Assembly: GCA_029960955.1 (NCBI GenBank)
Contig: JASBVS010000011.1
Coordinates: 1 to 35,346 of the forward strand
From: Bacillota bacterium
GTDB taxonomy: Bacteria > Bacillota > Sulfobacillia > JAIMAT01
Direction of reading: 5' to 3'
DNA: 35,346 bases
Positions 13,757 to 21,788 of the stretch are shown one piece after another. A model generated the notes under the pieces. The model saw nothing but the letters and a program-made list of their open reading frames with translations, was not told the origin of the DNA and did no database searches. Numbering within the stretch: the stretch's first letter is position 1; each line of letters begins with the position of its first letter. The translations under genes were made by a program, and so were the position numbers.

Positions 13757-14008
13757 GTGGCCCGCATGGACACCGCGCGCGAGCGCATCGAGATCGACGA
13801 CCCCATCCTCCTCGCGCGAGGGCGTTCCGCATGGGTGCGACAGCACGCCGTGGAGATCAACCCGCGCGCCTACACGGCCGAGGAGACGGACGCCCGGGTG
13901 ATGGAATGGGCGACCGTGACGATGGAGGTCCTCCACCGCTACGACATCGACGTGACGCGCGAGTACCAGATCGACTGGATCGCCGGGGTCGTCACCTACG
14001 GCGACTGA
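13757..14008 (+). CDS. Hypothetical small protein
   Basis: The protein has about 83 residues from GTG 13757; ATG 13766 in frame is an alternative. It is acidic and mixed alpha/beta: ERIEIDDPILLARG, then AEETDARVMEWATVTMEVLH and YQIDWIAGVVTYGD. No motif is recognised. It lies two bases after the basic protein gene. The opposite charge of the two neighbours is notable, but an interaction is speculation. Confidence 0.6.
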   Translation: MARMDTARERIEIDDPILLARGRSAWVRQHAVEINPRAYTAEETDARVMEWATVTMEVLHRYDIDVTREYQIDWIAGVVTYGD

Positions 14009-14024
14009 GAAGGGGCGTGACGCC

Positions 14025-14069
14025 GTGGCCCGCAAGACGAAGAAGCGCGGCAAGAAGAAGCCGAAGTGA
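14025..14069 (+). CDS. Possible 14-residue Lys/Arg-rich peptide
   Basis: A GTG-initiated frame encodes VARKTKKRGKKKPK, with AGAAGGGGCG upstream. Nine of the fourteen residues are Lys or Arg. It resembles the N-terminus of the product of 13402-13755 (MARKAKTTK). It is too short for statistical support, but its ribosome site and AAG-rich codons make it a candidate micro-gene. It could also be a remnant of a duplicated gene. Confidence 0.35.
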   Translation: MARKTKKRGKKKPK

Positions 14070-14170
14070 GACCATCCATCCGGGCGTGAACCACCCCGCC
14101 GCCGCCGGGCGGGAACTTTCGGGCGTCGAGCGTGGCCGGGCCGCCGCCGGCCGCAGGAAGGAGACACGAC

Positions 14171-14896
14171 ATGGCAGAGGAACCGCTCGTGGAGCCCCAG
14201 TCGGGCGTCGAATCCGCCCCCGCCGCCGGGGAGGGGCAAGCGGACGCTGCCGACACCGAGAAGCAGGCGACCAACCAGCAAGCCGACCAGACTCCCGCCG
14301 CGGACTGGACCCCCGAGGCGTTCGCGAAGCGTCTCGCCGCCGAGCGCGAGAAGTGGGAGCGCCAGAACGCCCGCTACATCCGCGCCGCGAAGGCCCTCGA
14401 GGCGGCCGGCTACGACCCCGAGTCCGTGCTCGCCGAGATGGGCCGCCGCAGCGTCGAGGAGCTCGTCGAGCGCGGCATGGACGAGGCCACGGCCCGCGAG
14501 GTGGTGCGGGCCCGCGAGGAGGCCGAGCGCGCGAAGCGCGAGGCCGCCGAGGCCCGGCTCGCCGCCGAGGGTGCGAGGCTCGCCAGGAAGTACGACGGCT
14601 CCGACGGCCTTCCGCCCTACGACCACGAGGCCGTGCTCGCCTACGCCCAGCAGCGCGCCGACGAGACGGGCGAGGCCATCAGCCTGGAGACGGCGTACCT
14701 CCTCATGACGCGCGAGGCCGTGCGCAAGGCCGGCGAGCAGGCCGTGCTCCGGCAGCTGCGCGCCGGAAGTCAGAAGGCCGCCGACACGGGCACGAGGGGC
14801 GGAGGGCGGACCTCCATCGAGTCGATGGACCCGACCTCGCCCGAGTTCCAGCGCCTCGTGGAGAAGGTCCTGCGCGGAGAGAAGGTCGAGATCTGA
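14171..14896 (+). CDS. Scaffolding protein
   Basis: The 241-residue acidic, almost wholly helical protein lies directly before the major capsid gene, where scaffolds lie. Residues 1-45 are a disordered Glu/Ala/Gln-rich segment. A long heptad-type helix from about 55 to 150 (FAKRLAAEREKWERQNARYI; later REVVRAREEAERAKREAAEA) suggests a coiled coil. The C-terminus SPEFQRLVEKVLRGEKVEI is a short amphipathic helix like those scaffolds use to bind coat protein. The ATG at 14171 follows AGGAAGGAG. No protease motif is seen. Confidence 0.82.
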   Translation: MAEEPLVEPQSGVESAPAAGEGQADAADTEKQATNQQADQTPAADWTPEAFAKRLAAEREKWERQNARYIRAAKALEAAGYDPESVLAEMGRRSVEELVERGMDEATAREVVRAREEAERAKREAAEARLAAEGARLARKYDGSDGLPPYDHEAVLAYAQQRADETGEAISLETAYLLMTREAVRKAGEQAVLRQLRAGSQKAADTGTRGGGRTSIESMDPTSPEFQRLVEKVLRGEKVEI

Positions 14897-14910
14897 GCGA
14901 GGTGACGTAA

Positions 14911-15837
14911 GTGGCCACGAACACGCTGACCGCACTCACGGCCGAACAGGCCACCTTCTACGACAAGGCGCTCCTCTCGCGGTTCCTGCCGGAGCTGGTG
15001 CTGGAGCGCTTCAGCCGCAAGGACACCGTGCCCAAGAGGAGCGGCAACACGATCAACATCCGCCGCTTCAACAGCTACCCGGCCGCGACGACTCCCCTGA
15101 CCGAAGGCCAGCCGCCGGCCGGCCGCTCGGTGTCGATCACGACCTACACGGCCACGCTCGCGCAGTACGGTGACTACACGGCCGTCTCGGACGTGCTCGA
15201 CCTCGCGGGGATCGACCCGGTCATCACGGAGATCACGCGGGTGCACGGCGAGCAGGCCGCCCTCACCATCGACACGCTCATCCGCGACGTCCTGGCCGCC
15301 GGCACCAACGTGATCTACAGCGGCACCGCGACGGCGCGGAACCAGGTGACGGCTCCGATCTCCGGGGCGCTCGTCCGCAAGGCCCGCCGGCAGCTGGCCG
15401 CTGCGAACGTGCCGCCCGTGGACGGCGAGAACTACGTCGCCATCGTCCACCCGGCCGTGGTCTACGACCTCCAGGGCGACACGGAGTGGCTGGAGGCCAA
15501 CAAGTACGCCAACCCGCAGAACATCTTCCGCGGCGAGCTCGGACGGCTGCACGGCGTACGCTTCATCGAGACGACGCAGGCCCCCATCTGGGCCGGCGCC
15601 GGCGGAGGGACTCCGGCCGCCGACGTCTACGGGACGATCGTCTTCGGCAAGGAGGCCTTCGGCACGCCGCTCATCCAGGGCGCGGCCCAGCCTAGGGTGA
15701 TCGTCCACCCGGCGGGCTCGGGCGGCACGTCCGACCCCCTCGACCAGCTCAACACGGTCGGCTGGAAGGTCATGTACGCCTGCGTCCGCCTCAACGAGTC
15801 GGCGATCGTCCGCATCGAGAGCACCGCGAGCGCCTGA
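14911..15837 (+). CDS. Major capsid protein, N4-gp56 family
   Basis: The 308-residue protein has the features of the N4-gp56-like coat family: N-terminal YDKALLSRFLPELVLERFSR, the KRSGNTINIRRFNSYPAATT strand, GQYGDY-like LAQYGDYTAVSDVLD, and a helix EQAALTIDTLIRDVLAAGTN. A C-terminal region with VAIVHPAVVYDLQGDTEW and FGKEAFGTPLIQG follows. It forms the HK97-fold icosahedral shell. Start is GTG 14911 with GAGGTGA upstream. It directly follows the scaffold, and a very stable hairpin comes after it. Confidence 0.92.
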   Translation: MATNTLTALTAEQATFYDKALLSRFLPELVLERFSRKDTVPKRSGNTINIRRFNSYPAATTPLTEGQPPAGRSVSITTYTATLAQYGDYTAVSDVLDLAGIDPVITEITRVHGEQAALTIDTLIRDVLAAGTNVIYSGTATARNQVTAPISGALVRKARRQLAAANVPPVDGENYVAIVHPAVVYDLQGDTEWLEANKYANPQNIFRGELGRLHGVRFIETTQAPIWAGAGGGTPAADVYGTIVFGKEAFGTPLIQGAAQPRVIVHPAGSGGTSDPLDQLNTVGWKVMYACVRLNESAIVRIESTASA

Positions 15838-15844
15838 TCGTGAC

Positions 15845-15882
15845 GCAGCCGGGGGCGGGAGCCCGTCCCGCCCCCGGGCTGC
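15845..15882 (+). terminator. Very stable hairpin after the major capsid gene
   Basis: The left arm (15845-15860) and right arm (15866-15882) pair over 16 bp with one bulged C around a GCCCG loop. The stop codon ends eight bases earlier. No T run follows, so it may be a partial terminator or an mRNA 3'-end stabiliser. Either would set coat protein expression above that of downstream genes. Confidence 0.65.
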
Positions 15883-15909
15883 GCCGCGCCCATGACGAGG
15901 AGGGATAGC

Positions 15910-16227
15910 GTGCCGAGGACACGGAGGATCGTCGAGCCCGAGCCGATGAGCCCGGAGGCCACGCGGGCCGCCATCGAGTCCGAGGGCGAGGTCGCGCTCG
16001 TCATCCCGCCCGACCCGCTCAACCGCTGGAAGACCCACGTGGAGGGCGCCGTGAACGGCGTCCGATTCCGCGTGCCCGTCGGGAAGATGGTCAAGGTCCC
16101 GAGGGCGGTCGCGGAGGTGCTCGTGAACTCCGACTACCTGGGCTCGAAGCTCACGGTCGAGACGTTCACGGACCCCTTCGAGGTGCGCCGCGCCGCCGCC
16201 GAAGCGGCCGAAGCCCCGGAGTCCTGA
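15910..16227 (+). CDS. Small head-associated protein (inferred)
   Basis: The protein has 105 residues from GTG 15910, chosen because GAGGAGGG lies just before it; an in-frame ATG at 15892 has no such site. The N-terminus is charged and flexible. The core EGAVNGVRFRVPVGKMVKVP and RAVAEVLVNSDYLGSKLTVE is a compact beta/alpha domain that I recognise as common next to N4-gp56-type capsid genes, without known function. Its place between coat and connector genes suggests a head decoration or joining role. Confidence 0.68.
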   Translation: MPRTRRIVEPEPMSPEATRAAIESEGEVALVIPPDPLNRWKTHVEGAVNGVRFRVPVGKMVKVPRAVAEVLVNSDYLGSKLTVETFTDPFEVRRAAAEAAEAPES

Positions 16228-16249
16228 CGCGAAGGGAGGCGTGCCGGAC

Positions 16250-16912
16250 GTGCGACTCGCGGACATCCGCGCGCAGGTGCGCGCGCTCATCCTGGAGCCG
16301 AGCGCCGGCTTCTGGTCGGACGCCGAGCTCACCCGCTACGCGAACGACGGACTCCAGGACCTGACGGCCGTCGCCCGCGCTGAGGCGGCGTTCTCCGCAG
16401 CGGTGCCCGCCGGCTCCGCGTCCGTCGCGCTTCCCGCCGATTTCTACGCGCCCTGGCAGGCGTACTGGCGCAACGGCCGGGGCGACGTGACGGAACTTCT
16501 TCTCATCGCCGACAGCGCCGTGCCTACGACTGCGCCGGGGGACCCGCCCGCCCTCTGGGCCTGGGACGCGGCGTCGGGCCAGGCGCTCCTCGCGCCGGTC
16601 CCGGCGGCCGCCGGGACGCTGGAGATGCGCTACTTCCGCACCCTGCCGGAGCTCGTCGCGGACGCGGACGAGCCGGCGATCCCCGAGCGCTGGCACCGGC
16701 TGCTCGTGAGCTACGCGGCGGCCATGGCGCTCATGAAGAGCGGGGACTCCGCATCGGACCGGCACTTCCAGCAGTACCTCCAGGGCCGTGCCGCGTTCGA
16801 GCGCGAGCGCCTGCTTCTCACCGAGCGCCCGCGCGCGGCCGCGAACTACCTGGACCTCGCGGCTGCCGCTGCGCCCTCCTGGCCGCGGCCCTTGAGGGAT
16901 GACTGGTCGTGA
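16250..16912 (+). CDS. Head-tail connector/adaptor protein
   Basis: The protein has about 220 residues. GTG 16250 is preferred because GGGAGG lies ten bases upstream; GTG 16241 is too close to it. The N-terminal ADIRAQVRALILEPSAGFWS and LTRYANDGLQDL segment is the helical signature of adaptor proteins of the P22 gp4 kind that extend the portal ring. The middle strand-rich part (PADFYAPWQAYWRN; TLEMRYFRTLPELVADADEP) and the IPERWHRLLVSYAAAMALM helix fit the family. It follows the capsid block and precedes the tail hub gene. Confidence 0.75.
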   Translation: MRLADIRAQVRALILEPSAGFWSDAELTRYANDGLQDLTAVARAEAAFSAAVPAGSASVALPADFYAPWQAYWRNGRGDVTELLLIADSAVPTTAPGDPPALWAWDAASGQALLAPVPAAAGTLEMRYFRTLPELVADADEPAIPERWHRLLVSYAAAMALMKSGDSASDRHFQQYLQGRAAFERERLLLTERPRAAANYLDLAAAAAPSWPRPLRDDWS

Positions 16913-17139
16913 ACCGCGAGCACCTCGCAGGGCTCTCGGCGGACGAGCGCCGGAAGAAGGTGCTCGAATGGCTGCGCTCCGAGGCCGGCCAGGAGGCGCT
17001 CTCCCGGGGGCCGGCGTGGCACCGGGGGCGGAACCTGGAGGACATCGCGGAGGAGCTTGCGCGAGACCCGGAGCCCGCGCCGCTCCGCCGCGTGAAGGAG
17101 GCTCGACGGCATGGCTCGAAGGGCCGCGCGGACGGATGA
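16909..17139 (+). CDS. Small hypothetical structural-region protein
   Basis: The 76-residue charged helical protein starts at GTG 16909, overlapping the previous stop. Motif LSADERRKKVLEWLRSEAGQ is followed by a Pro-containing basic tail. Its last 29 bases overlap the next gene, whose ribosome site (AAGGAGG at 17096-17102) lies inside it. No family is recognised. It may be a small chaperone or connector component. Confidence 0.6.
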   Translation: MNREHLAGLSADERRKKVLEWLRSEAGQEALSRGPAWHRGRNLEDIAEELARDPEPAPLRRVKEARRHGSKGRADG

Positions 17140-19795
17140 GTGGCAGGCGTCCCGGCTCGTGGACATGTCCGGGGGCCTCAACACCCTCGTCGCGCCGAAC
17201 CTTCTGAACGACAACGAGTCGCCGCTCTCCGAGAACGTGGACCGGAGCCTGAAGGGGACGATCCGGCCGTGCCTCGGCCGGCGCGCCCGCTACGCGGCGC
17301 CCTTCGACAGCTCCGGAGGCGTGGCCGGCCTCCTCGCCTTCCACAGGAGCGACGGCACGGCGCGGCTGCTCGCCGGCGTCGGCGGGAGGCTCTACGTTGA
17401 CCTCCCGCATCTCGTCCTCGTCTACGACACCCAGTCCGACTGGCAGCGCGGCACCGTGGCGGGCTCGGCTTCGACGACGGCCTCCGCCGGGGACGTGACG
17501 CTCGCGCCGACCAAGGTGCAGGACTCCGCCACGGCCGACTTCACGAAGGGCACGGGCGATGCGGGCATCGACGCGGCTGCATCCGTCGTGGCGCTCAAGG
17601 CGAACAGCGGTGGAACGACCGTAAACGATCAGCCCGGCTGGGCCGTGGCCACCTACGCGAACTTCGCGTGCGTGGGTTCGGACCTGACGCTCAACCTCCC
17701 CCTGTGGGTCACGGGAGTCTGGTTCAAACCACCGACATCTGGCCAATCATGCGCACTTCGCATCTACGATGCCTCGGGAGCACTCGTCGCCTCCGGTGGT
17801 GCTATCAGCACCACGACCGCCAACGCCTGGACCCTTCTCCCCCTTGCGTCTGCCGTTCGTCTCCATGCGCAAACCTATCGGGTGTGTGTGTACACCTCAG
17901 CTGGCACGTATGGCGCGGACTATACAGGCAGCAATAACGTAACTGCCCGCACCGTCTTCGCGGCGACCGTCACCTACGGAACGACGGTATACTCGGCATC
18001 GACCGACGTGTTCCCGACCGCAACCGGGGTTAGCAACGCCACGCTCATCCTCGGCCTTCAGGTCCAGCAGCAATACGCCACCTCCGGCACCTGGACCTCG
18101 CCCGTTATCGACACGGCGCTCGAAATCGCCTCGGCCTCGGTCTCGGTGACGGCGACCACTCCCACAGGGACGAGCATCGCGGTGAAGGCCCGCACGTCCG
18201 CGGACAACGTGACGTGGGGTGCCTGGCAGACGCTCGGGGCGACGGGTGGGGCGATCACCAGCCCGCAGCGGTACATCGAGATCCAGGTCGCGCTTTCGAC
18301 GACGGATACCACCAAGACGCCGACCGTCACGGGCATCAGCGTGACCGCCAAAGAGCTGGTCCGGGGCACCTGGACCTCGGACGTGATCGACGTATCGACG
18401 GCGCAGGACCCCGCCTCGGGGAACCTCGCCGTGGACGCGGATACCTCCATGGGCGGGACCGTCTCCTGGCAGAGCCGGTCGTCGTCGGACGGCGTCACGT
18501 GGAGCGCCTGGACCGCCGTGAACGCGGACGGTTCGCTGGCGTCTCCCGCGAACACGAGGGTGCAGCTCCGCGCGACGCTCTCGGCCGACGTGCAGCAGGC
18601 GTCGTACCCGCTCATCCACAAGGCGACGCTCGCCTTCGACGCCACTCCCGCCATGTCGCTCCTGGCGTCCGACTTCACGCCGGGCGGCGTGTACCGGGGC
18701 GCCACGCTGGCGGGGCTCCTCTCCATCTGCAACGGCATCGACGCGCCGCGCACGTACGACGGAACGACGCTCTCGGCGATGGGCGGCAACCCGCCCGTCT
18801 TCGTCGTCGCCGGCGTGCACAAGAACCGCCTGTGGGTGGCCGCCGGCTCGGCCCTCTTCTTCTCGGACTACCTCGACGTGAACACGTGGCCCGTGCTGAA
18901 CTACATCTACATCTCCAAGGACGACGGGGACGAGATCACGGGGCTTCTTCCGTACGCCGACATGCTCGTGGTGACGAAGCGCCACAGCGTGTGGGCCGTC
19001 ACAGGCGACGACCTGGACAACTTCGCCGTGGTGCGCATCCACTCGGACGTCGGCTGCGTGGCGCCCGACTCGCTCGTCGTCGTGAACAACCTCGTCGCGT
19101 TCGTCTCCGACTCGGGCGTCTGGTTCACCGACCTCAACACCCCGGTCCTCGCGACCCAGCGGCTCCAGGCCAACTGGGACAGCCTCAACCACCGCCGGCT
19201 GGACACCGCCGCCGCGGGCTTCGACGCGGCGCACTCGATGCTCTACGTGGCGCTGCCCTCGCGCAGCGCCTCCGTCCCGGACCACGTGTGGGCCTTCGAC
19301 GTGCTCCGCAACGCCTGGGACATCCGCCCGACCTGGGCCGTCTCCTCGTTCGCGACGTTCCGGGAGGCCGGAGCCGACGTCTTCCTCATGGGCGACTCGG
19401 CCCGCGGCCAGGTCTACTCGCCCGACAGCGTGCTGGACGACGGAGCGGCGGTGCCCTACGCGTGGGAGTCGAAGCCCTTCGACTTCGGGCTCCCCGAGTG
19501 GACGAAGTTCCTCCGCCGCGTGATCGTGCAGGCGCGCGCGGACGGCGCGGACGGCCAGCTGCAGCTCGCCTTCCGGACGGACGAGGGGCCGCTATCGGCC
19601 TGGCTCACCCAGACCGTGCCGAACGACGGCTCGGTGAAGAGCCTGCACTTCTACCCGGGTCAGGCGGGCGCGCAGGTCACGGGCAGGCGCTTCAGCGTGC
19701 GCATCGGGGAGGGACGGCCGGGCGCGCGCACGCAGGTCCACTCGATCACCTTCGAGTGGAAGCCCCTGGGCGTGCGCCCGTCGGTGGTCGCATGA
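17111..19795 (+). CDS. Large tail hub protein with beta-propeller and inserted beta-sandwich domains
   Basis: The 894-residue virion protein resembles the P22 gp10-type hub group in layout. The N-terminal block (about 10-115) starts MSGGLNTLVAPNLLNDNESP. Residues about 190-310 form a DUF4082-like sandwich (LWVTGVWFKPPTSGQSCALR; AQTYRVCVYTSAGTYG). Two tandem sandwich repeats follow, opening GTWTSPVID (near 326) and GTWTSDVID (near 418). The C-terminal half (about 520-800) is propeller-like, with CNGIDAPRTYDG, KNRLWVAAG and DMLVVTKRHSVWAV. The DNA for the 190-310 insert is less GC-rich and uses different codons from the rest, indicating domain acquisition. ATG 17111 has AAGGAGG upstream. Confidence 0.75.
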   Translation: MARRAARTDEWQASRLVDMSGGLNTLVAPNLLNDNESPLSENVDRSLKGTIRPCLGRRARYAAPFDSSGGVAGLLAFHRSDGTARLLAGVGGRLYVDLPHLVLVYDTQSDWQRGTVAGSASTTASAGDVTLAPTKVQDSATADFTKGTGDAGIDAAASVVALKANSGGTTVNDQPGWAVATYANFACVGSDLTLNLPLWVTGVWFKPPTSGQSCALRIYDASGALVASGGAISTTTANAWTLLPLASAVRLHAQTYRVCVYTSAGTYGADYTGSNNVTARTVFAATVTYGTTVYSASTDVFPTATGVSNATLILGLQVQQQYATSGTWTSPVIDTALEIASASVSVTATTPTGTSIAVKARTSADNVTWGAWQTLGATGGAITSPQRYIEIQVALSTTDTTKTPTVTGISVTAKELVRGTWTSDVIDVSTAQDPASGNLAVDADTSMGGTVSWQSRSSSDGVTWSAWTAVNADGSLASPANTRVQLRATLSADVQQASYPLIHKATLAFDATPAMSLLASDFTPGGVYRGATLAGLLSICNGIDAPRTYDGTTLSAMGGNPPVFVVAGVHKNRLWVAAGSALFFSDYLDVNTWPVLNYIYISKDDGDEITGLLPYADMLVVTKRHSVWAVTGDDLDNFAVVRIHSDVGCVAPDSLVVVNNLVAFVSDSGVWFTDLNTPVLATQRLQANWDSLNHRRLDTAAAGFDAAHSMLYVALPSRSASVPDHVWAFDVLRNAWDIRPTWAVSSFATFREAGADVFLMGDSARGQVYSPDSVLDDGAAVPYAWESKPFDFGLPEWTKFLRRVIVQARADGADGQLQLAFRTDEGPLSAWLTQTVPNDGSVKSLHFYPGQAGAQVTGRRFSVRIGEGRPGARTQVHSITFEWKPLGVRPSVVA

Positions 19796-20355
19796 GGTTC
19801 GAGCCGACGCCGGTCCCGCAGGGCAGGTTCAACCCTGGGTATCTCGCCGGCGTGCTTCGCAGGATCGCGACGGCCGTCAACGCGATCGGCCCCGAGAACT
19901 TCCCGAGCCCGATCGACGGGTCGAAGCTGCTCCGGGACGGCACCTTGCCCGGATCGGCGCTTCAGGCGCACTCGGTCGGGCTCGACCGGCTCGCCGTCGG
20001 CGAGATCCTGGTGCCGATCCTCCTGGTGCATCCCGCCGCGACGACGACCTCGACCACGCCCGTGAACATCGGGCCGTACCTCCGCTGGCGGCCCGGCGCG
20101 TGGCCGGCGGGCGGCACCTGGACCTTCGAGGCGATCGCGTTCTCGGGGAACTCGGCCGCGACGGCGACCGTGGCGCTGCGCACGGCGAGTGCACAGCTCG
20201 TCGCCGTGCAGTTCACCGAGACGAGCCTCACATGGCGGCGGTCGGGCCCCGTCGCCATGCCGACGACCGAGCAGAACGTCTGGATCACGCTGCAGACCTC
20301 GGACGCGAGCTACGCGGCCGCTGTGATGGGCGCGCGGCTCGTCTTCACCCCGTAA
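19792..20355 (+). CDS. Virion protein, probable tail tip or fibre component
   Basis: The 187-residue protein starts at ATG 19792, overlapping the stop of the hub gene. The N-terminal helix (GYLAGVLRRIATAVNAIGPE) is followed by an SPIDGSKLLRDGTLPGSALQ linker typical of phage fibre and tip proteins. A C-terminal jelly-roll-like domain (about 85-187) follows, with GGTWTFEAIAF, ATATVALRTASAQLVAVQ and a closing strand MGARLVFTP. It is probably attached to the hub encoded just before it. The exact structural role is inferred from position. Confidence 0.6.
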   Translation: MRFEPTPVPQGRFNPGYLAGVLRRIATAVNAIGPENFPSPIDGSKLLRDGTLPGSALQAHSVGLDRLAVGEILVPILLVHPAATTTSTTPVNIGPYLRWRPGAWPAGGTWTFEAIAFSGNSAATATVALRTASAQLVAVQFTETSLTWRRSGPVAMPTTEQNVWITLQTSDASYAAAVMGARLVFTP

Positions 20356-20368
20356 GGAGGCGGTCGCG

Positions 20369-21778
20369 ATGGCTTCCTCGTTCCCGCTCCTCGACACCGG
20401 CGGACCCGGCTCCGTGCCGCTCATCCGGCCCCGGCGTCCGAGGCCGGCGCCCGTGCCGCCCACCGGCGGCCGGCCCGGCCAGGCGCCTGTGACGGGCGTG
20501 CCGCCCTCGTCGGTGCCGACCGTGGGTCCGCGCACGTCCGGCTCGACGCTCTCCTATCGCGCCGGGCCGGGCGGCATCATGTTCACCTCCGGAGAGGGCG
20601 CCACCGGCATCGGCGTCGTCCGGCCCAGCACGGGGCCGAGCATGCGCACGGCGGCCGTGGTGCAGCCCCAGACCCCCGCAACCGTTCCCGCGCCGTCGCC
20701 GACCTACGGCGGCCAGGCCGGGCCGACGGGGGCCACGCAGCAGGGCGGCCAGACGACGACCACCACCGGCACGCAGCAGGGCGGCCAGACGACGACCACG
20801 ACCACGCAGACGGGCGGCGACATCCTCCAGAACGTCGCGAACGTCGTGACGGGATACATCGGACAGTTCGTCGAGTCGAGCCGCCAGTCGGACGCCGAGG
20901 CGCAGGCGATCGCGGCGGCGATGCTCGACCAGCTCAAGAGCACGTTCCAGCAGACGCTCGCCGGCATCCAGGCGTACTTCCAGGCGCAGTTCGGCCAGAA
21001 CGCGCCCGCGCTCGACGCGATCAACGCGGCCATCGACGCCCAGGCGGAGAAGGCGCGGCAGGCGCTGCTCGCCGACATGTCGCGGCGTGGGCTCCTGCAG
21101 AGCGGCATCCTCGCGAAGGTGCAACTCGACCTCGCGCAGCAGCAGCTCACGCAGAAGCAGCAGGCGTACGCCTCGTACTACGGCAACATCATCAGCGCCA
21201 TGAACCAGGCCATCGTGAGCGCGTACAGCCAGTACGCGCAGGCCGTCTACGGGGTGAGCGCGGACGTCGCCATGCAGCGCATCCAGGCGACCCTCGCGCG
21301 ACCGTCGCAGGCGCTCCAGGCGGCGAACCTCGGTCTCCAGGCCCTGGGCACCGCCCAGGACATCCTGAACGCGAACCGCCAGTTCGGCCTCCAGGAGGCG
21401 CAAGTGACCGGCCTCTACCAGGGCCGGCCGACGCTCGCCATGCAGCAGTTCCAGGCCGACACCGCGCTCCGGCAGGCGCAGCTCCAGGAGCAGGCCCGGC
21501 AGTTCGCCCAGCAGATGGGGCTCGACTGGGCGCGCCTCCGCCAGGACCAGCAGCAGTTCCTGACGGACCTCATGGAGCGCCGCGCGGAGTTCCAGGCAAA
21601 CCTCGGCTCCGCGAGCGTGGACATGACGCCCCAGGCCGTCAGCAAGATCATCGGCGTTCCGCCGGATCAGCGCTCCGAGTACGTCCGGCGCAACCTTCAG
21701 GCCTGGGTGGACCAGGGCGTCGATCCGGTGAAGCTCAAGCAGGCGCTCGACGCGCTCGGCATCGTCATCGCCTACTAG
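20369..21778 (+). CDS. Internal virion / DNA ejection-type protein
   Basis: The 469-residue protein has a Pro/Gly/Thr-rich N-terminal third (1-150) that includes two 12-residue repeats (TQQGGQTTTTTG type). An Ala/Gln-rich helical region follows from about 150 to 440 (QAQLQEQARQFAQQMGLDWA; MLDQLKSTFQQTLAGIQAYF). Long amphipathic Ala/Gln helices are typical of podovirus internal proteins released with the DNA. It precedes the giant internal protein, as in T7- and P22-like clusters. A strong GGAGGCGG site precedes ATG 20369. No lytic enzyme motif is visible. Confidence 0.65.
   Translation: MASSFPLLDTGGPGSVPLIRPRRPRPAPVPPTGGRPGQAPVTGVPPSSVPTVGPRTSGSTLSYRAGPGGIMFTSGEGATGIGVVRPSTGPSMRTAAVVQPQTPATVPAPSPTYGGQAGPTGATQQGGQTTTTTGTQQGGQTTTTTTQTGGDILQNVANVVTGYIGQFVESSRQSDAEAQAIAAAMLDQLKSTFQQTLAGIQAYFQAQFGQNAPALDAINAAIDAQAEKARQALLADMSRRGLLQSGILAKVQLDLAQQQLTQKQQAYASYYGNIISAMNQAIVSAYSQYAQAVYGVSADVAMQRIQATLARPSQALQAANLGLQALGTAQDILNANRQFGLQEAQVTGLYQGRPTLAMQQFQADTALRQAQLQEQARQFAQQMGLDWARLRQDQQQFLTDLMERRAEFQANLGSASVDMTPQAVSKIIGVPPDQRSEYVRRNLQAWVDQGVDPVKLKQALDALGIVIAY
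20735..20799 (+). repeat. Two 29-bp direct repeats inside the ejection-type gene
   Basis: Identical 29-base copies at 20735-20763 and 20771-20799 have a 36-base period, so each adds 12 codons. They encode the Thr/Gln/Gly-rich linker. Copy number could change by recombination without breaking the frame. Confidence 0.8.
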
Positions 21779-21788
21779 GGAGGCTCCG

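Noticed and set aside
8931-19795. Diversity-generating retroelement acting on the beta-sandwich tail genes
   Set aside because: No reverse transcriptase gene and no template/variable repeat pair with adenine substitutions could be seen.
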